Below are positions 7,534-14,706 of a stretch of DNA of 38,145 bases, piece after piece. Every line of letters starts with the position of its first letter. Positions within the stretch are counted from its first letter, which is position 1. Source of the stretch: an uncultured Oscillospiraceae bacterium (lineage in GTDB: Bacteria; Bacillota; Clostridia; Oscillospirales; Oscillospiraceae); contig CALXDJ010000017.1 in NCBI GenBank assembly GCA_944387035.1, forward strand, positions 1 through 38,145. Direction: 5' to 3'. Made by a program: the position numbers and the translations under genes. The notes below the pieces were generated by a model. That model was given only the letters and a program-made list of their open reading frames with translations. It was not told the DNA's origin and did not search any database.

Positions 7534-7560
7534 TTATCTTTTCCGTCCGGCAGCCGATAT
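7534..7560 (+). promoter_or_regulatory. Possible sigma-28 promoter of the hemerythrin gene
   Basis: TTATCTTT (7534-7541), exactly 11 bases, then GCCGATAT (7553-7560) matches sigma-28 consensus at 5 of 8 (-35) and 7 of 8 (-10). It faces away from the flgM promoter. An overlapping sigma-A use of TATAAG or TATAGA just downstream is possible. Confidence 0.45.
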
Positions 7561-7621
7561 AAGTATAGAATGGTTGACCCTGCGGCGGCGCTGTGGGAGT
7601 CAGAAAGGAGCATGATGAAAG

Positions 7622-8020
7622 ATGAAATATGAATTGACACAGGACCTGGTGACTGGAAATGCGCTGATTGATTCCGAGCACCGCCAGCTCTTTGCGGCTG
7701 TCAACAGCCTGATGGATGCCTGCGCCGAGGGCAAGGGCCGGGGACAGATCCAGCAGACGGTGCAATTTTTGAGCGACTATGTGGTCAAGCACTTCGGTGA
7801 TGAGGAGCGGCTTCAGGTGCAAAGCAGCTATCCCGGATACAGCGCCCATAAGCAGTTCCATGACGGATACCGCCGTCAGCTGGCGGATGTGATGCAGGAG
7901 CTGGTGCAGGCCGGTCCCACGGTCAAGGCCCTGGGCGACCTCAACCGCGTGGTGGCGGTGCTGATCTCCCACATCCGCACGGAAGACAGACGCCTGGCCC
8001 AGTATGTGCAGAAAAAATAA
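7622..8020 (+). CDS. Bacteriohemerythrin
   Basis: Hemerythrins bind O2 at a non-heme di-iron centre in a four-helix bundle and serve in oxygen sensing, storage or delivery. The 132-residue protein contains all seven expected iron ligands: His20 (IDSEH), His57 and Glu61 (KHFGDEE), His76 and His80 (HKQFH), His117 and Asp122 (SHIRTED). It is a free-standing domain with no membrane or signalling module. ATG 7622 is 13 bases from AAGGAG, longer than usual, and two out-of-frame ATGs lie between, so translation may be moderate. It stands alone between a sigma-28-like promoter and a strong terminator. In motile anaerobes such proteins often belong to the chemotaxis/flagellar regulon. Confidence 0.92.
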   Translation: MKYELTQDLVTGNALIDSEHRQLFAAVNSLMDACAEGKGRGQIQQTVQFLSDYVVKHFGDEERLQVQSSYPGYSAHKQFHDGYRRQLADVMQELVQAGPTVKALGDLNRVVAVLISHIRTEDRRLAQYVQKK

Positions 8021-8053
8021 AGCGGGTCTGCCAGAACGGTGACCTCCATGCAG

Positions 8054-8089
8054 CGTCCCCCGGTGCACAAGCACCGGGGGACGTTTTTT
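8054..8089 (+). terminator. Rho-independent terminator of the hemerythrin gene
   Basis: A perfect 13-bp stem CGTCCCCCGGTGC (8054-8066) / GCACCGGGGGACG (8071-8083) with an ACAA loop is followed by six T (8084-8089). Confidence 0.95.
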
Positions 8090-8091
8090 GC

Positions 8092-8136
8092 AAAGACAGC
8101 GGAAAGACGCCCTGCCCGAAGCACGGGCTGGGCGTC
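8092..8136 (-). terminator. Likely terminator of the histidine kinase gene
   Basis: GACGCCCTGCCCG (8106-8118) and CGGGCTGGGCGTC (8124-8136) pair over 13 positions with one mismatch. On the minus strand the hairpin is followed by TTTCCGCTGTCTTTG, a weak T tract. It overlaps the kinase stop codon. Confidence 0.5.
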
Positions 8137-8944
8137 AGTTCTGAGAGCGGATGGAAAATGCCCGGGCCGGCAGGGCGTCCGCCAGGGCCAAAAGGGTCCG
8201 GTTGAATCCGCCGGAGTAATCAAAGCGGATATCCTGCACCTGCTGGCCGCTTTGCCGGTCCGGCAGGGAGAGGGTGAAGCGGCTGCCCTTGCCCGGACGG
8301 GATTCGGCCATCAGGGTACCGCCATGGGCTTCGGCGATCCGGCGGCACAGGCTCAGTCCCAGCCCCACGCCGTGGGGCGGCGGTGCGGGCCGGTCCGGCT
8401 GCTGAGGCGGTGCGAAGAGCGTGGCAAGACGTTCTTCAGAAATGCCGCAGCCGGTGTCGCTGACCCGCAGCAGAATCCGTCCCTGGCTGCGCCGCAGTTC
8501 CACCGTGACGGTGCCGCCGGCCGGAGTGAATTTGAAGGCGTTGGAGAGTAGGTGATAGAGCAGCTGCTCCAGCGCGTCCGGGGCGAAGGCACAGAGATGA
8601 TGCTCCATGGGACAGGAAAACCGCACTTCCAGATCCAGCAGGGGGGCCAGGGCCCCGGCCCGCTGGCAGATTTCACTGACCAGCTCCACAATGTCCCGGT
8701 CCTCCAGCGACAGAGGAAGATCACTGCTCAGTCGGGCGGCGGCGGAGAGGGTGTTGACCAGCCGCAGCAGCTGGTAATAGCTCTGATCCAGTACGGCGGC
8801 CCGGGCATCGAGCCGGGGGTCTTGCTCCCGGGCGCTTTCCGGAGCCAGCTGCGCTGCCGCCAGATGGAGATTGCTCAGCGCACACCGCATCTGAGCAGCA
8901 ATGGCCGGGAAGAGGGCGGCCAGGTTTGTTTGCTCGGGCTCCAT
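8135..8944 (-). CDS. Orphan sensor histidine kinase-like protein without phosphoacceptor His
   Basis: The 269-residue soluble protein has a GHKL ATPase domain: N box HLLSNAFKF (Asn135), G1 DTGCGIS (163-169), G2 GVGLGLSLCRR (192-202). The preceding two-helix region corresponds to a DHp domain, but where kinases have SHELRTPL it reads AAQMRCAL (residues 16-23): the His is Ala17 and the Pro is Ala22. No transmembrane segment, PAS or receiver domain is seen, and no response regulator gene is adjacent. A tail DYSGGFNRTLLALADALP follows the ATPase, a pattern I recall from similar orphan proteins in Oscillospiraceae. ATG 8944 is preceded by AAAGGAG. It may act as a phosphatase or ATP-binding regulator instead of a kinase. 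The promoter is flanked by Spo0A-like boxes. Confidence 0.85.
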   Translation of the reverse strand: MEPEQTNLAALFPAIAAQMRCALSNLHLAAAQLAPESAREQDPRLDARAAVLDQSYYQLLRLVNTLSAAARLSSDLPLSLEDRDIVELVSEICQRAGALAPLLDLEVRFSCPMEHHLCAFAPDALEQLLYHLLSNAFKFTPAGGTVTVELRRSQGRILLRVSDTGCGISEERLATLFAPPQQPDRPAPPPHGVGLGLSLCRRIAEAHGGTLMAESRPGKGSRFTLSLPDRQSGQQVQDIRFDYSGGFNRTLLALADALPARAFSIRSQN

Positions 8945-9036
8945 GAAACTCTCCTTTCGGGCGCGGAAGGCGTCCTGCATAGCATGTGCGGCATTACCGG
9001 GCTCCAATCCCGGAAAAGCCTGCCTTTCTCTCCAAC

Positions 9037-9065
9037 AGCATAGCAAAATCCAGTTGGGAAAACAA
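9037..9065 (-). promoter_or_regulatory. Sigma-A-type promoter of the histidine kinase-like gene
   Basis: On the minus strand -35 TTGTTT (9060-9065) and -10 TATGCT (9037-9042) are spaced by exactly 17 bases. The promoter lies about 95 bases before the start codon, and its -35 is next to the Spo0A-like boxes. Confidence 0.5.
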
Positions 9066-9069
9066 GGAA

Positions 9070-9098
9070 TTTGTCGGGATTTGTCGAATTTTGTCGAA
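9070..9098. promoter_or_regulatory. Three phased Spo0A-box-like sequences
   Basis: TTTGTCGGG (9070-9078), TTTGTCGAA (9080-9088) and TTTGTCGAA (9090-9098) repeat every 10 bp, one helical turn. The last two are full matches to the 0A box TTTGTCGAA. They lie four bases upstream of the kinase -35 (an activator position) and about 60 bases upstream of the gap promoter. Confidence 0.7.
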
Positions 9099-9158
9099 AT
9101 TATTCAGGTAAGACAAAAGGAAACGAAAAAATAGGTGCGCAATCTTGCGTAATGAACA

Positions 9159-9187
9159 TTTACTTTTCCGAAAAGCGAGAGTATAAT
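9159..9187 (+). promoter_or_regulatory. Sigma-A promoter of gap
   Basis: -35 TTTACT (9159-9164), 17 bases, -10 TATAAT (9182-9187), about 60 bases before the gap start codon. Confidence 0.75.
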
Positions 9188-9249
9188 GAAGAAAAATCTG
9201 CCAAACGTGGGCGGTAAAATTTATTTTGGAAATGGAAGGGAACGGAAGC

Positions 9250-10278
9250 ATGGCAATTAAGGTGGGAATCAACGGCTTCGGCCGAATCGGAAGAGTGGCT
9301 CTGCGCAGCATGGTGGAGCGGGGCAGCAGCAGCTACCAGATCTGCGGCATCAACCTGCGCAACGCGGATTTGGACTATATGGTCTATCAGGTCAAGTACG
9401 ACTCCGTGTTCCGCACATTCCGGGGCATGGTGGAACATGATGACCGGCACCTGATCATCAACGGCAAGAAGATCCGGGTATACAGTGAGAGCGACGCGGC
9501 CCTGATCCCCTGGGACGACTGCGAAGCCGAGTACATCATTGAGTCCACCGGTGCCTACAATTCCACGGAGAAGGCATCCGTCCACCTGCTCAACGGCGCC
9601 AAGAAGGTGGTGCTCTCCGCCCCGGCCAAAGACGAATGCACCCCCACATTCGTCATGGGCGTCAACCACAAGTCCTACACGCCGGACATGAATGTGGTTT
9701 CCAATGCCTCCTGCACCACCAACTGCCTGGCTCCCATGACCAAAGTCATCAACGACACCTTCGGAATCCGTCAGGCCCTGATGTCCACCATCCACGCCGC
9801 CACCGCCAAGCAGAAGGCGGTGGATGCCCGGGCGGGCCGGGACTGGCGGACCGGCCGCAGCGTACTGGGCAACATCATTCCCTCTTCCACCGGCGCGGCC
9901 AAGGCCGTGGGCCAGGTGATTCCTGAGCTCAAGGGCCGCATGACCGGCATGAGCTTCCGGGTTCCCACCAACGATGTCTCCGTGGTGGACCTCACCGCCC
10001 GGCTGATTCATCCGGCCAGCTATCACGACGTGTGCGTGGCCATGCAGAACGCCGCCAAGAACAGCATGAAGGGCATCATCACCTGCACCAGCGACCAGGT
10101 GGTGTCCTCGGATCTGACCGGCTTTACCGAGACGTGCATCTTCGACGAGACGGCGGGCATCATGCTGGATGACGACTTTGTCAAGCTCATCGCCTGGTAC
10201 GACAACGAGTGGGGCTATACCAACAAGCTCCTGGATCTCATTGCCCACATGTATGAGGTGGACCACCGGGACGCGTGA
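9250..10278 (+). CDS. gap: Type I glyceraldehyde-3-phosphate dehydrogenase
   Basis: It oxidises and phosphorylates glyceraldehyde-3-phosphate to 1,3-bisphosphoglycerate in glycolysis. The 342-residue product has the Rossmann start IKVGINGFGRIGR (residues 3-15), the catalytic cysteine in SNASCTTNCLAP (Cys155), the STGAAKAVGQVIPEL and FRVPTNDVSVVDL segments, and ends WYDNEWGYTNKLLDL. I chose ATG 9250 because the family begins MAIKVGING; an in-frame ATG 24 bases upstream lacks family support. The ribosome binding site is GGAAGGGAACGGAAG. After GIN (residues 33-35) the residue is Leu36, where NAD-specific enzymes usually have Asp, so cofactor preference is uncertain. It is monocistronic, with its own promoter and terminator; pgk is not adjacent. 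Confidence 0.95.
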   Translation: MAIKVGINGFGRIGRVALRSMVERGSSSYQICGINLRNADLDYMVYQVKYDSVFRTFRGMVEHDDRHLIINGKKIRVYSESDAALIPWDDCEAEYIIESTGAYNSTEKASVHLLNGAKKVVLSAPAKDECTPTFVMGVNHKSYTPDMNVVSNASCTTNCLAPMTKVINDTFGIRQALMSTIHAATAKQKAVDARAGRDWRTGRSVLGNIIPSSTGAAKAVGQVIPELKGRMTGMSFRVPTNDVSVVDLTARLIHPASYHDVCVAMQNAAKNSMKGIITCTSDQVVSSDLTGFTETCIFDETAGIMLDDDFVKLIAWYDNEWGYTNKLLDLIAHMYEVDHRDA

Positions 10279-10302
10279 GGCGGCAGTTTCCCAACATTTA
10301 AC

Positions 10303-10340
10303 AAAGCGGCGGACTGATTTTACAGTCCGCCGCTTTTGTT
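10303..10340 (+). terminator. Rho-independent terminator of gap
   Basis: AAAGCGGCGGACT (10303-10315) and AGTCCGCCGCTTT (10324-10336) form a perfect 13-bp stem followed by TTTTGTTTG. Confidence 0.9.
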
Positions 10341-10456
10341 TGCGCAGATTTCATGAAGGCTTTTCCAGATCATGGTGTTTTGGCGCGGGGGGCCGGCTTA
10401 TACTGGAGACAGCTCCCTGAGAGGAAACTTATGATGTGAGAAAAGAGGAAAGAACC

Positions 10457-12025
10457 ATGATGAAACGACTCCTAGCTGCGCTTTTGGCCGGTGTGACGGC
10501 AGTGGGCCTGAGCGCCTGTGCTTCCGCGCCCGATTCCGCTCCTGCCGCCGAGCCCGTGGAGACCGCCGCGATGCAGGATACTGCCGTCTACGGTGCTGCA
10601 AAGAACCCCAAGTATGTGTTCTTGTTCATCGGTGACGGTATGAGCTATCCCCAGTTCCAGGCTGCCGCCGACTATCTGGGCGCCATGGCCGACCCCGACT
10701 ATATGCAGGCCGAGCCCAGCATCTCCCAGGCTGACCGCAAGGGCGCCGTGCTCAACGGTCCCAAGGCCCTGAACTTCATGAACTTCGATGTGGCCGGCTC
10801 CGCCGTCACCTACGACTCCTGCAGCTTCGCACCCGACTCCGCCTCCACCGCCACCTCCATTGCCACCGGCCACAAGACCTATTCCGGCATGATCAACGTG
10901 GACGAGACGGGCACCAAGTCCTATGAGACCATCGCCGAGAAGCTCCATGACCAGAAGGACTGGAAGGTGGGCGTGGTTTCCTCCGTCAACATCAACCACG
11001 CCACTCCCGCCGCCTTCTATGCCCATCAGGCCAGCCGCAACAACTACTATGAGATCGGCGTGGAGATGGTGAACTCCGGCTTTGAGTACTTTGCCGGCGG
11101 CGCCCTGCTCAAGCCCACCGGAGCCAACGGCGACCAGACCAGCGTGTACGACCTGGCCCAGGAGGCCGGCTACAAGGTGGTCAAGACCCAGGCCGAGGCC
11201 GAGAAGGTCACCTCTGCCGACGGCAAGGTGCTGCTCATTGACGAGCATCTGGCCGACTCCGACGCCATGGCCTATGAGCTGGACCGTGAGGACGGTCAGT
11301 GGGCCCTGGCCGACTATGTGGAAAAGGGCATTGAGGTCCTGGACAACAACAAGGGCTTCTTCATGATGTGCGAGGGCGGCAAGATCGACTGGGCCTGCCA
11401 CGCCAACGACGCCGGCTCCACCGTGGCGGACACCGTGGCCCTGGCCGATGCCGTGCAGGTGGCCATCGACTTTGCCAAGCAGCATCCCTCCGACACCCTG
11501 ATCCTGGTGACCGGTGACCATGAGACCGGCGGTCTGACCATCGGCTATGCCGGTACGGACTACGACACCTACCTGACCAACCTCACCAGCCAGACCATCT
11601 CCTACGCCCAGTTCGACGAGGAGTATGTGGCCAAGTACAAGGCCAACAAGATCCCCTTCGAGACGGCCATGAAGGACGTGGAGAAGCTCTTCGGCCTGAA
11701 GATGTCCGGCAGCGCCGATGACAAGCTGGTGCTGACCGACTATGAGATCCAGCGCCTCAAGACCGCCTACAACCTGGCTATGACGGATTATGACTCCGAC
11801 CAGTACACCCAGGAGCAGTACGTCCTCTACGGCACGTACAATCCCTTCTCCGTCACCGTGACCCACATCCTGAACAACAAGTCCGGCGTGGACTTTTCCA
11901 GCTACTCCCACACGGGCCTGCCCGTGGCAGTGTTTGCCCAGGGCGCGGGTGCTGAGAACTTCGGCGGCTACTACGACAACACCGAGATCTACACCAAGCT
12001 GGCTTCCATGCTGAAGGTGAAATAA
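10457..12025 (+). CDS. Alkaline phosphatase family lipoprotein
   Basis: A phosphomonoesterase of the PhoA superfamily, probably membrane-anchored outside the cell. The 522-residue product starts MMKRLLAALLAG and has a lipobox LSAC (Cys21). Metal and active-site motifs are in order: FLFIGDGMS (Asp60), APDSASTATSIATG (nucleophile probably Ser128), INHATPAAFYAHQ, MMCEGGKIDWACHAND and VTGDHETGG. Start: AGAGGA precedes ATG 10457; an ORF-extending codon at 10436 lacks a signal peptide. Codon use is very biased toward GAC, AAG, AAC and CTG, more than its neighbours, suggesting high expression. A TATACT at 10399 may be the -10, but no good -35 or Pho box is evident. A YibE/F gene follows after 79 bases. 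Confidence 0.92.
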   Translation: MMKRLLAALLAGVTAVGLSACASAPDSAPAAEPVETAAMQDTAVYGAAKNPKYVFLFIGDGMSYPQFQAAADYLGAMADPDYMQAEPSISQADRKGAVLNGPKALNFMNFDVAGSAVTYDSCSFAPDSASTATSIATGHKTYSGMINVDETGTKSYETIAEKLHDQKDWKVGVVSSVNINHATPAAFYAHQASRNNYYEIGVEMVNSGFEYFAGGALLKPTGANGDQTSVYDLAQEAGYKVVKTQAEAEKVTSADGKVLLIDEHLADSDAMAYELDREDGQWALADYVEKGIEVLDNNKGFFMMCEGGKIDWACHANDAGSTVADTVALADAVQVAIDFAKQHPSDTLILVTGDHETGGLTIGYAGTDYDTYLTNLTSQTISYAQFDEEYVAKYKANKIPFETAMKDVEKLFGLKMSGSADDKLVLTDYEIQRLKTAYNLAMTDYDSDQYTQEQYVLYGTYNPFSVTVTHILNNKSGVDFSSYSHTGLPVAVFAQGAGAENFGGYYDNTEIYTKLASMLKVK

Positions 12026-12052
12026 GAGACGATTAGAGAAACCGCGCTGACG

Positions 12053-12075
12053 GGGAGCGGCCGTGTGCCGCTCCC
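12053..12075 (+). other. Intercistronic hairpin without T run
   Basis: GGGAGCGG (12053-12060) and CCGCTCCC (12068-12075) form an 8-bp stem between the phosphatase stop and the YibE/F start. There is no U tract, so it is more likely an RNA processing or stabilising element than a terminator; it may let the phosphatase mRNA outlast the distal gene. Confidence 0.45.
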
Positions 12076-12104
12076 TGCCGCATTGTTTGGGAGGAACCGA
12101 GTAC

Positions 12105-13274
12105 ATGCAAATGGAACAGCTGCGCCGGACCTGGGGGCCGGTGATTGCGGCGCTGGTGCTGCTGGCGGGACTGCTGATCCTGCCCACGGGCTACGAGGGG
12201 GCGCTGACCTATCAGAACGCGGACCGGGTCCGGGCCGAGGTGCTGGAGACGGACGAGAGCAGCATCATCGACACGGGCCTGGTCCGCAGCGGCGAGCAGC
12301 GCTGCACGGTCCGGCTGCTGGGGGGACTGTTTGAAGGGCAGACCGTGACGGCCATCAACCGGCTGGACGGCTCCCTGGCCCAGGACAAGATTTTCGCTCC
12401 GGGAGACATTGCCTTCGTGGTGGTCAGCCACAGCGGGGATCAGATCTCCACCGTGACCATGACGGATCACTACCGGCTGGACAAGGAGGCTGTGCTGGCG
12501 GGGGCGTTTTTGCTGCTGCTGGTGGCCTTTGCCGGAGCCACCGGCGTCCGGGCGGTGCTGTCCTTTGTGGTGACGATCCTCATGATGTGGAAAGTGCTGG
12601 TGCCCTGCCTGCTGCGGGGATGGAACCCGGTGTGGGTGGCGCTGGCCCTGGTGCTGGTGCTGACGGTGCTGATCCTGAGCCTGATCTACGGTTTTGACCG
12701 CCGGTGTCTGGCGGCCAGCGCCGGCGCGGCGCTGGGCATTGCCGTGACAGCGGTGCTGGGCGTGGTGTTCACGGACCTGTTCCAGATCCACGGCGCGGTG
12801 ATGGAGTCCAGTGAGAGTTTGCTCTACGCGGGATATCAAAATTTGGACCTGACCAAGATCTTCATGGCCTCCATTTTCCTGGGCTCCTCCGGCGCGGTGA
12901 TGGACCTGTCGGTGGATATCTGCTCGGCAGTGCATGAGGTGGTGCAAAAGCGTCCGGACATCGGTCCCCGGGAGGCCATTGCCTCCGGCTTTGCCGTGGG
13001 CCGGGCGGCCTGCGGCTCCACGACCACCACGCTGCTGCTGGCCTATTCGGGCAGCTACATCGCCCTGCTGATGGTCTTTATGGCCCAGGGCACGCCGGTG
13101 GAATTTATCCTGAACTATAAGTATGTGGCGGCGGAGATCGTCCACACCGTGGTGGGCTCCTTCGGCCTGGTGACGGTGGCGCCGCTGACCGCCATCACCA
13201 GCGGATTGCTGCTCACCCGCGGCGGACGCCGCAAGGCGGTGTGCGCACCGGAACCGGAAAACGCACAGCGGTAA
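12105..13274 (+). CDS. YibE/F-like integral membrane protein
   Basis: A 389-residue polytopic protein. One N-terminal membrane segment (WGPVIAALVLLAGLLILPTG) is followed by an exported domain of about 110 residues (EVLETDESS, GQTVTAINRLDG, PGDIAFVVVS). About seven further hydrophobic helices follow, including AVLAGAFLLLLVAFAGATG, FVVTILMMWKVLVPCLL and the conserved FLGSSGAVMDLSVDICSAV and GRAACGSTTTTLLLAYSGSY. This is the YibE/F family layout, whose transport role is not established. ATG 12105 lies ten bases after GGGAGG; ATG 12111 is an alternative. It probably shares a transcript with the alkaline phosphatase and ends at a strong terminator. Confidence 0.88.
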   Translation: MQMEQLRRTWGPVIAALVLLAGLLILPTGYEGALTYQNADRVRAEVLETDESSIIDTGLVRSGEQRCTVRLLGGLFEGQTVTAINRLDGSLAQDKIFAPGDIAFVVVSHSGDQISTVTMTDHYRLDKEAVLAGAFLLLLVAFAGATGVRAVLSFVVTILMMWKVLVPCLLRGWNPVWVALALVLVLTVLILSLIYGFDRRCLAASAGAALGIAVTAVLGVVFTDLFQIHGAVMESSESLLYAGYQNLDLTKIFMASIFLGSSGAVMDLSVDICSAVHEVVQKRPDIGPREAIASGFAVGRAACGSTTTTLLLAYSGSYIALLMVFMAQGTPVEFILNYKYVAAEIVHTVVGSFGLVTVAPLTAITSGLLLTRGGRRKAVCAPEPENAQR

Positions 13275-13280
13275 ACGCGA

Positions 13281-13321
13281 AAAAAGAAGCAAGGCCGGGA
13301 CACCGCGGTGTCCCGGCCTTG
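13281..13321. terminator. Bidirectional terminator between convergent genes
   Basis: A perfect 16-bp palindrome centred at 13305/13306 (13290-13321, CAAGGCCGGGACACCG and its complement). On the minus strand it is followed by CTTCTTTTTTCG, good for the PIN-like gene; it also ends the plus-strand YibE/F transcript. Confidence 0.85.
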
Positions 13322-13324
13322 TGT

Positions 13325-13936
13325 TCATGCGTCCGCTTTTTTGGCGGTCTTTTTGCCCCAGCGCTTGCGGGGCTTTTTCACCGGTGCTTTCTTCTTTTCC
13401 GGTTCCGCCGGTTCTTCTGCGGGCACCTCCGCCGGAGCGTCGGGGCCCTGGAAGATGGTCTTGAGATGGCGGTAGAGCACCGTGCCGTGGGTAGAGCCGT
13501 ACTCCTTTACCAGAGCGTTGCACAGTTCCTGGCGGTCGTGGCAGCGCAGCACAAAGGGCAGCCGGAAGCACGACTCAATGGACGGCTGCAGGGCCACCTC
13601 CTGGAAGGCGTCGGCATACCGGGCCCGCAGAGCGTCAATGGAGGCGGCATAGCCCTTGTCCTGGCTGATGACGTAGGCGTAATCCGCCTCGTGCTTGCCC
13701 ACCAGGACGCCCAGCTCCGTGATGATCTGGAAATCAATGGAGTTCTTGCCGCCCCGGATGCTCTCCACATACTGCACGCTGGCCCGGGTGCCTGCGCACA
13801 GCTTTTGAATCTTGGACAGGGCCAGTCCTGTCTTTTGATAGAACACCAGCACGGAGTCCTGCTCGGAGAGCATATCGATGCCCTTGAGGCCGGTGCCGAT
13901 ATTATTGTCGCCGTCAACTAAAAAAATCATCTTCAT
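13325..13936 (-). CDS. PIN/NYN-like domain protein with Lys-rich tail
   Basis: The 203-residue protein starts MKMIFLVDGDNNIGTGLKGI. The acidic residues Asp8, Asp10, Asp68 (NSIDFQI) and Asp93 (SQDKGY) are spaced as in PIN/NYN-type ribonuclease folds, where they bind metal. The last 40 residues are Pro, Glu, Lys and Arg rich (KKKAPVKKPRKRWGKKTAKK), likely disordered and nucleic-acid binding. I infer an RNA-related nuclease or RNA-binding role; the exact family is not identified. AGGAAAGAAAG precedes ATG 13936. It is a single-gene unit with a strong promoter (13987-14015) and shares a bidirectional terminator with the convergent YibE/F gene. Confidence 0.7.
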   Translation of the reverse strand: MKMIFLVDGDNNIGTGLKGIDMLSEQDSVLVFYQKTGLALSKIQKLCAGTRASVQYVESIRGGKNSIDFQIITELGVLVGKHEADYAYVISQDKGYAASIDALRARYADAFQEVALQPSIESCFRLPFVLRCHDRQELCNALVKEYGSTHGTVLYRHLKTIFQGPDAPAEVPAEEPAEPEKKKAPVKKPRKRWGKKTAKKADA

Positions 13937-13986
13937 GACTACGTTCTTTCTTTCCTGAGATTTGGCAGATAGGCATAACCGGAATC

Positions 13987-14015
13987 ATTGTATCAGGTCT
14001 CGGCAAAAAAGACAA
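13987..14015 (-). promoter_or_regulatory. Sigma-A promoter of the PIN-like gene
   Basis: On the minus strand -35 TTGTCT (14010-14015), 17 bases, -10 TACAAT (13987-13992), about 50 bases before the start codon. Confidence 0.7.
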
Positions 14016-14030
14016 GGGAGAACCTGTCGG

Positions 14031-14067
14031 GGAAAAAAGCAGGGGGACCGCTGTGCGGTCCCCCTGC
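14031..14067 (-). terminator. Rho-independent terminator of hpf
   Basis: GCAGGGGGACCGC (14039-14051), loop TGT and GCGGTCCCCCTGC (14055-14067) form a perfect 13-bp stem, followed on the minus strand by TTTTTT (plus A run 14033-14038). Confidence 0.93.
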
Positions 14068-14080
14068 GGGATGGTGAAGA

Positions 14081-14629
14081 TTATTCCTCTTCGTCGGTGA
14101 CGATCAGGCCATAGCCGCCGGCTTTGCGCTGGTAGACAATGGACAGGCTGTCATCGTCACTGTTGCGGAAGACGAAGAAGTTGTGATCGAGCAGATTCAT
14201 CTGCAAAATGGCCTCTTCCGGGCTCATGGGCTTGACGGCAAACCGCTTGGTACGGACGATGTTGAATTCCTTCTCCTCCGTGACCTCGAAGTCGTCGGCG
14301 GGAGCGGGAGGCGGGAAGCCCTCGCTGCGCAGGCGCTTGGCCAGACGGGTCTTGTTCTTGAGAATCTGACGCTCGATATATCCTACCGCGGCGTCCACCG
14401 CACCGCGCATGTCTCCGTCCGGAGCCTCCGTCTGTGCCCGCAGCAGCGTCGCGCCGCCCCGGATGGTGATCTCCACCTTGCAGAGGTGATCTTTTTCCAC
14501 AGAGAAGGTTACAAAGGCGGTCGTGTCCTCCTCGCGAAAATAACGTTCCAGCTTGGAGATCTTCTTCTCGGCGTACTCCTTAATGGAATCATTCAGGGAG
14601 ACTTTCTTACATGCGTAGGTGTACTTCAT
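14081..14629 (-). CDS. hpf: Long-form ribosome hibernation promoting factor
   Basis: Long HPF joins 70S ribosomes into inactive 100S dimers in stationary phase. The 182-residue product has the N-terminal RaiA-like domain (MKYTYACKKVSLNDSIKEYA to about residue 95, with KISKLERYF) and the C-terminal dimerisation domain (RTKRFAVKPMSPEEAILQMN, then NLLDHNFFVFRNSDDDSLSI and VYQRKAGGYGLI). ATG 14629 is preceded by AAAGGAG and matches family N-termini; the longer open frame upstream to 15004 is intergenic read-through. A good promoter with a short 5' hairpin (AAGAGAGG/CCTCTCTT, 14652-14672) drives it. Possible weak Spo0A-like boxes lie at 14754-14772. Confidence 0.95.
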   Translation of the reverse strand: MKYTYACKKVSLNDSIKEYAEKKISKLERYFREEDTTAFVTFSVEKDHLCKVEITIRGGATLLRAQTEAPDGDMRGAVDAAVGYIERQILKNKTRLAKRLRSEGFPPPAPADDFEVTEEKEFNIVRTKRFAVKPMSPEEAILQMNLLDHNFFVFRNSDDDSLSIVYQRKAGGYGLIVTDEEE

Positions 14630-14678
14630 CGAGATCGCTCCTTTCGTGTGGAAGAGAGGCGTGTCCTCTCTTTGGTAC

Positions 14679-14706
14679 AGTATAACATATCTGTCGGTAC
14701 TTGCAA
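14679..14706 (-). promoter_or_regulatory. Sigma-A promoter of hpf
   Basis: On the minus strand -35 TTGCAA (14701-14706), 16 bases, -10 TATACT (14679-14684), about 50 bases before ATG 14629. Confidence 0.7.

Noticed and set aside
10472-12187. 571-residue open frame antisense to the alkaline phosphatase
   Set aside because: It is the mirror frame of a highly codon-biased GC-rich gene; it is full of Gly, Val and His with no domain, and has no ribosome binding site.
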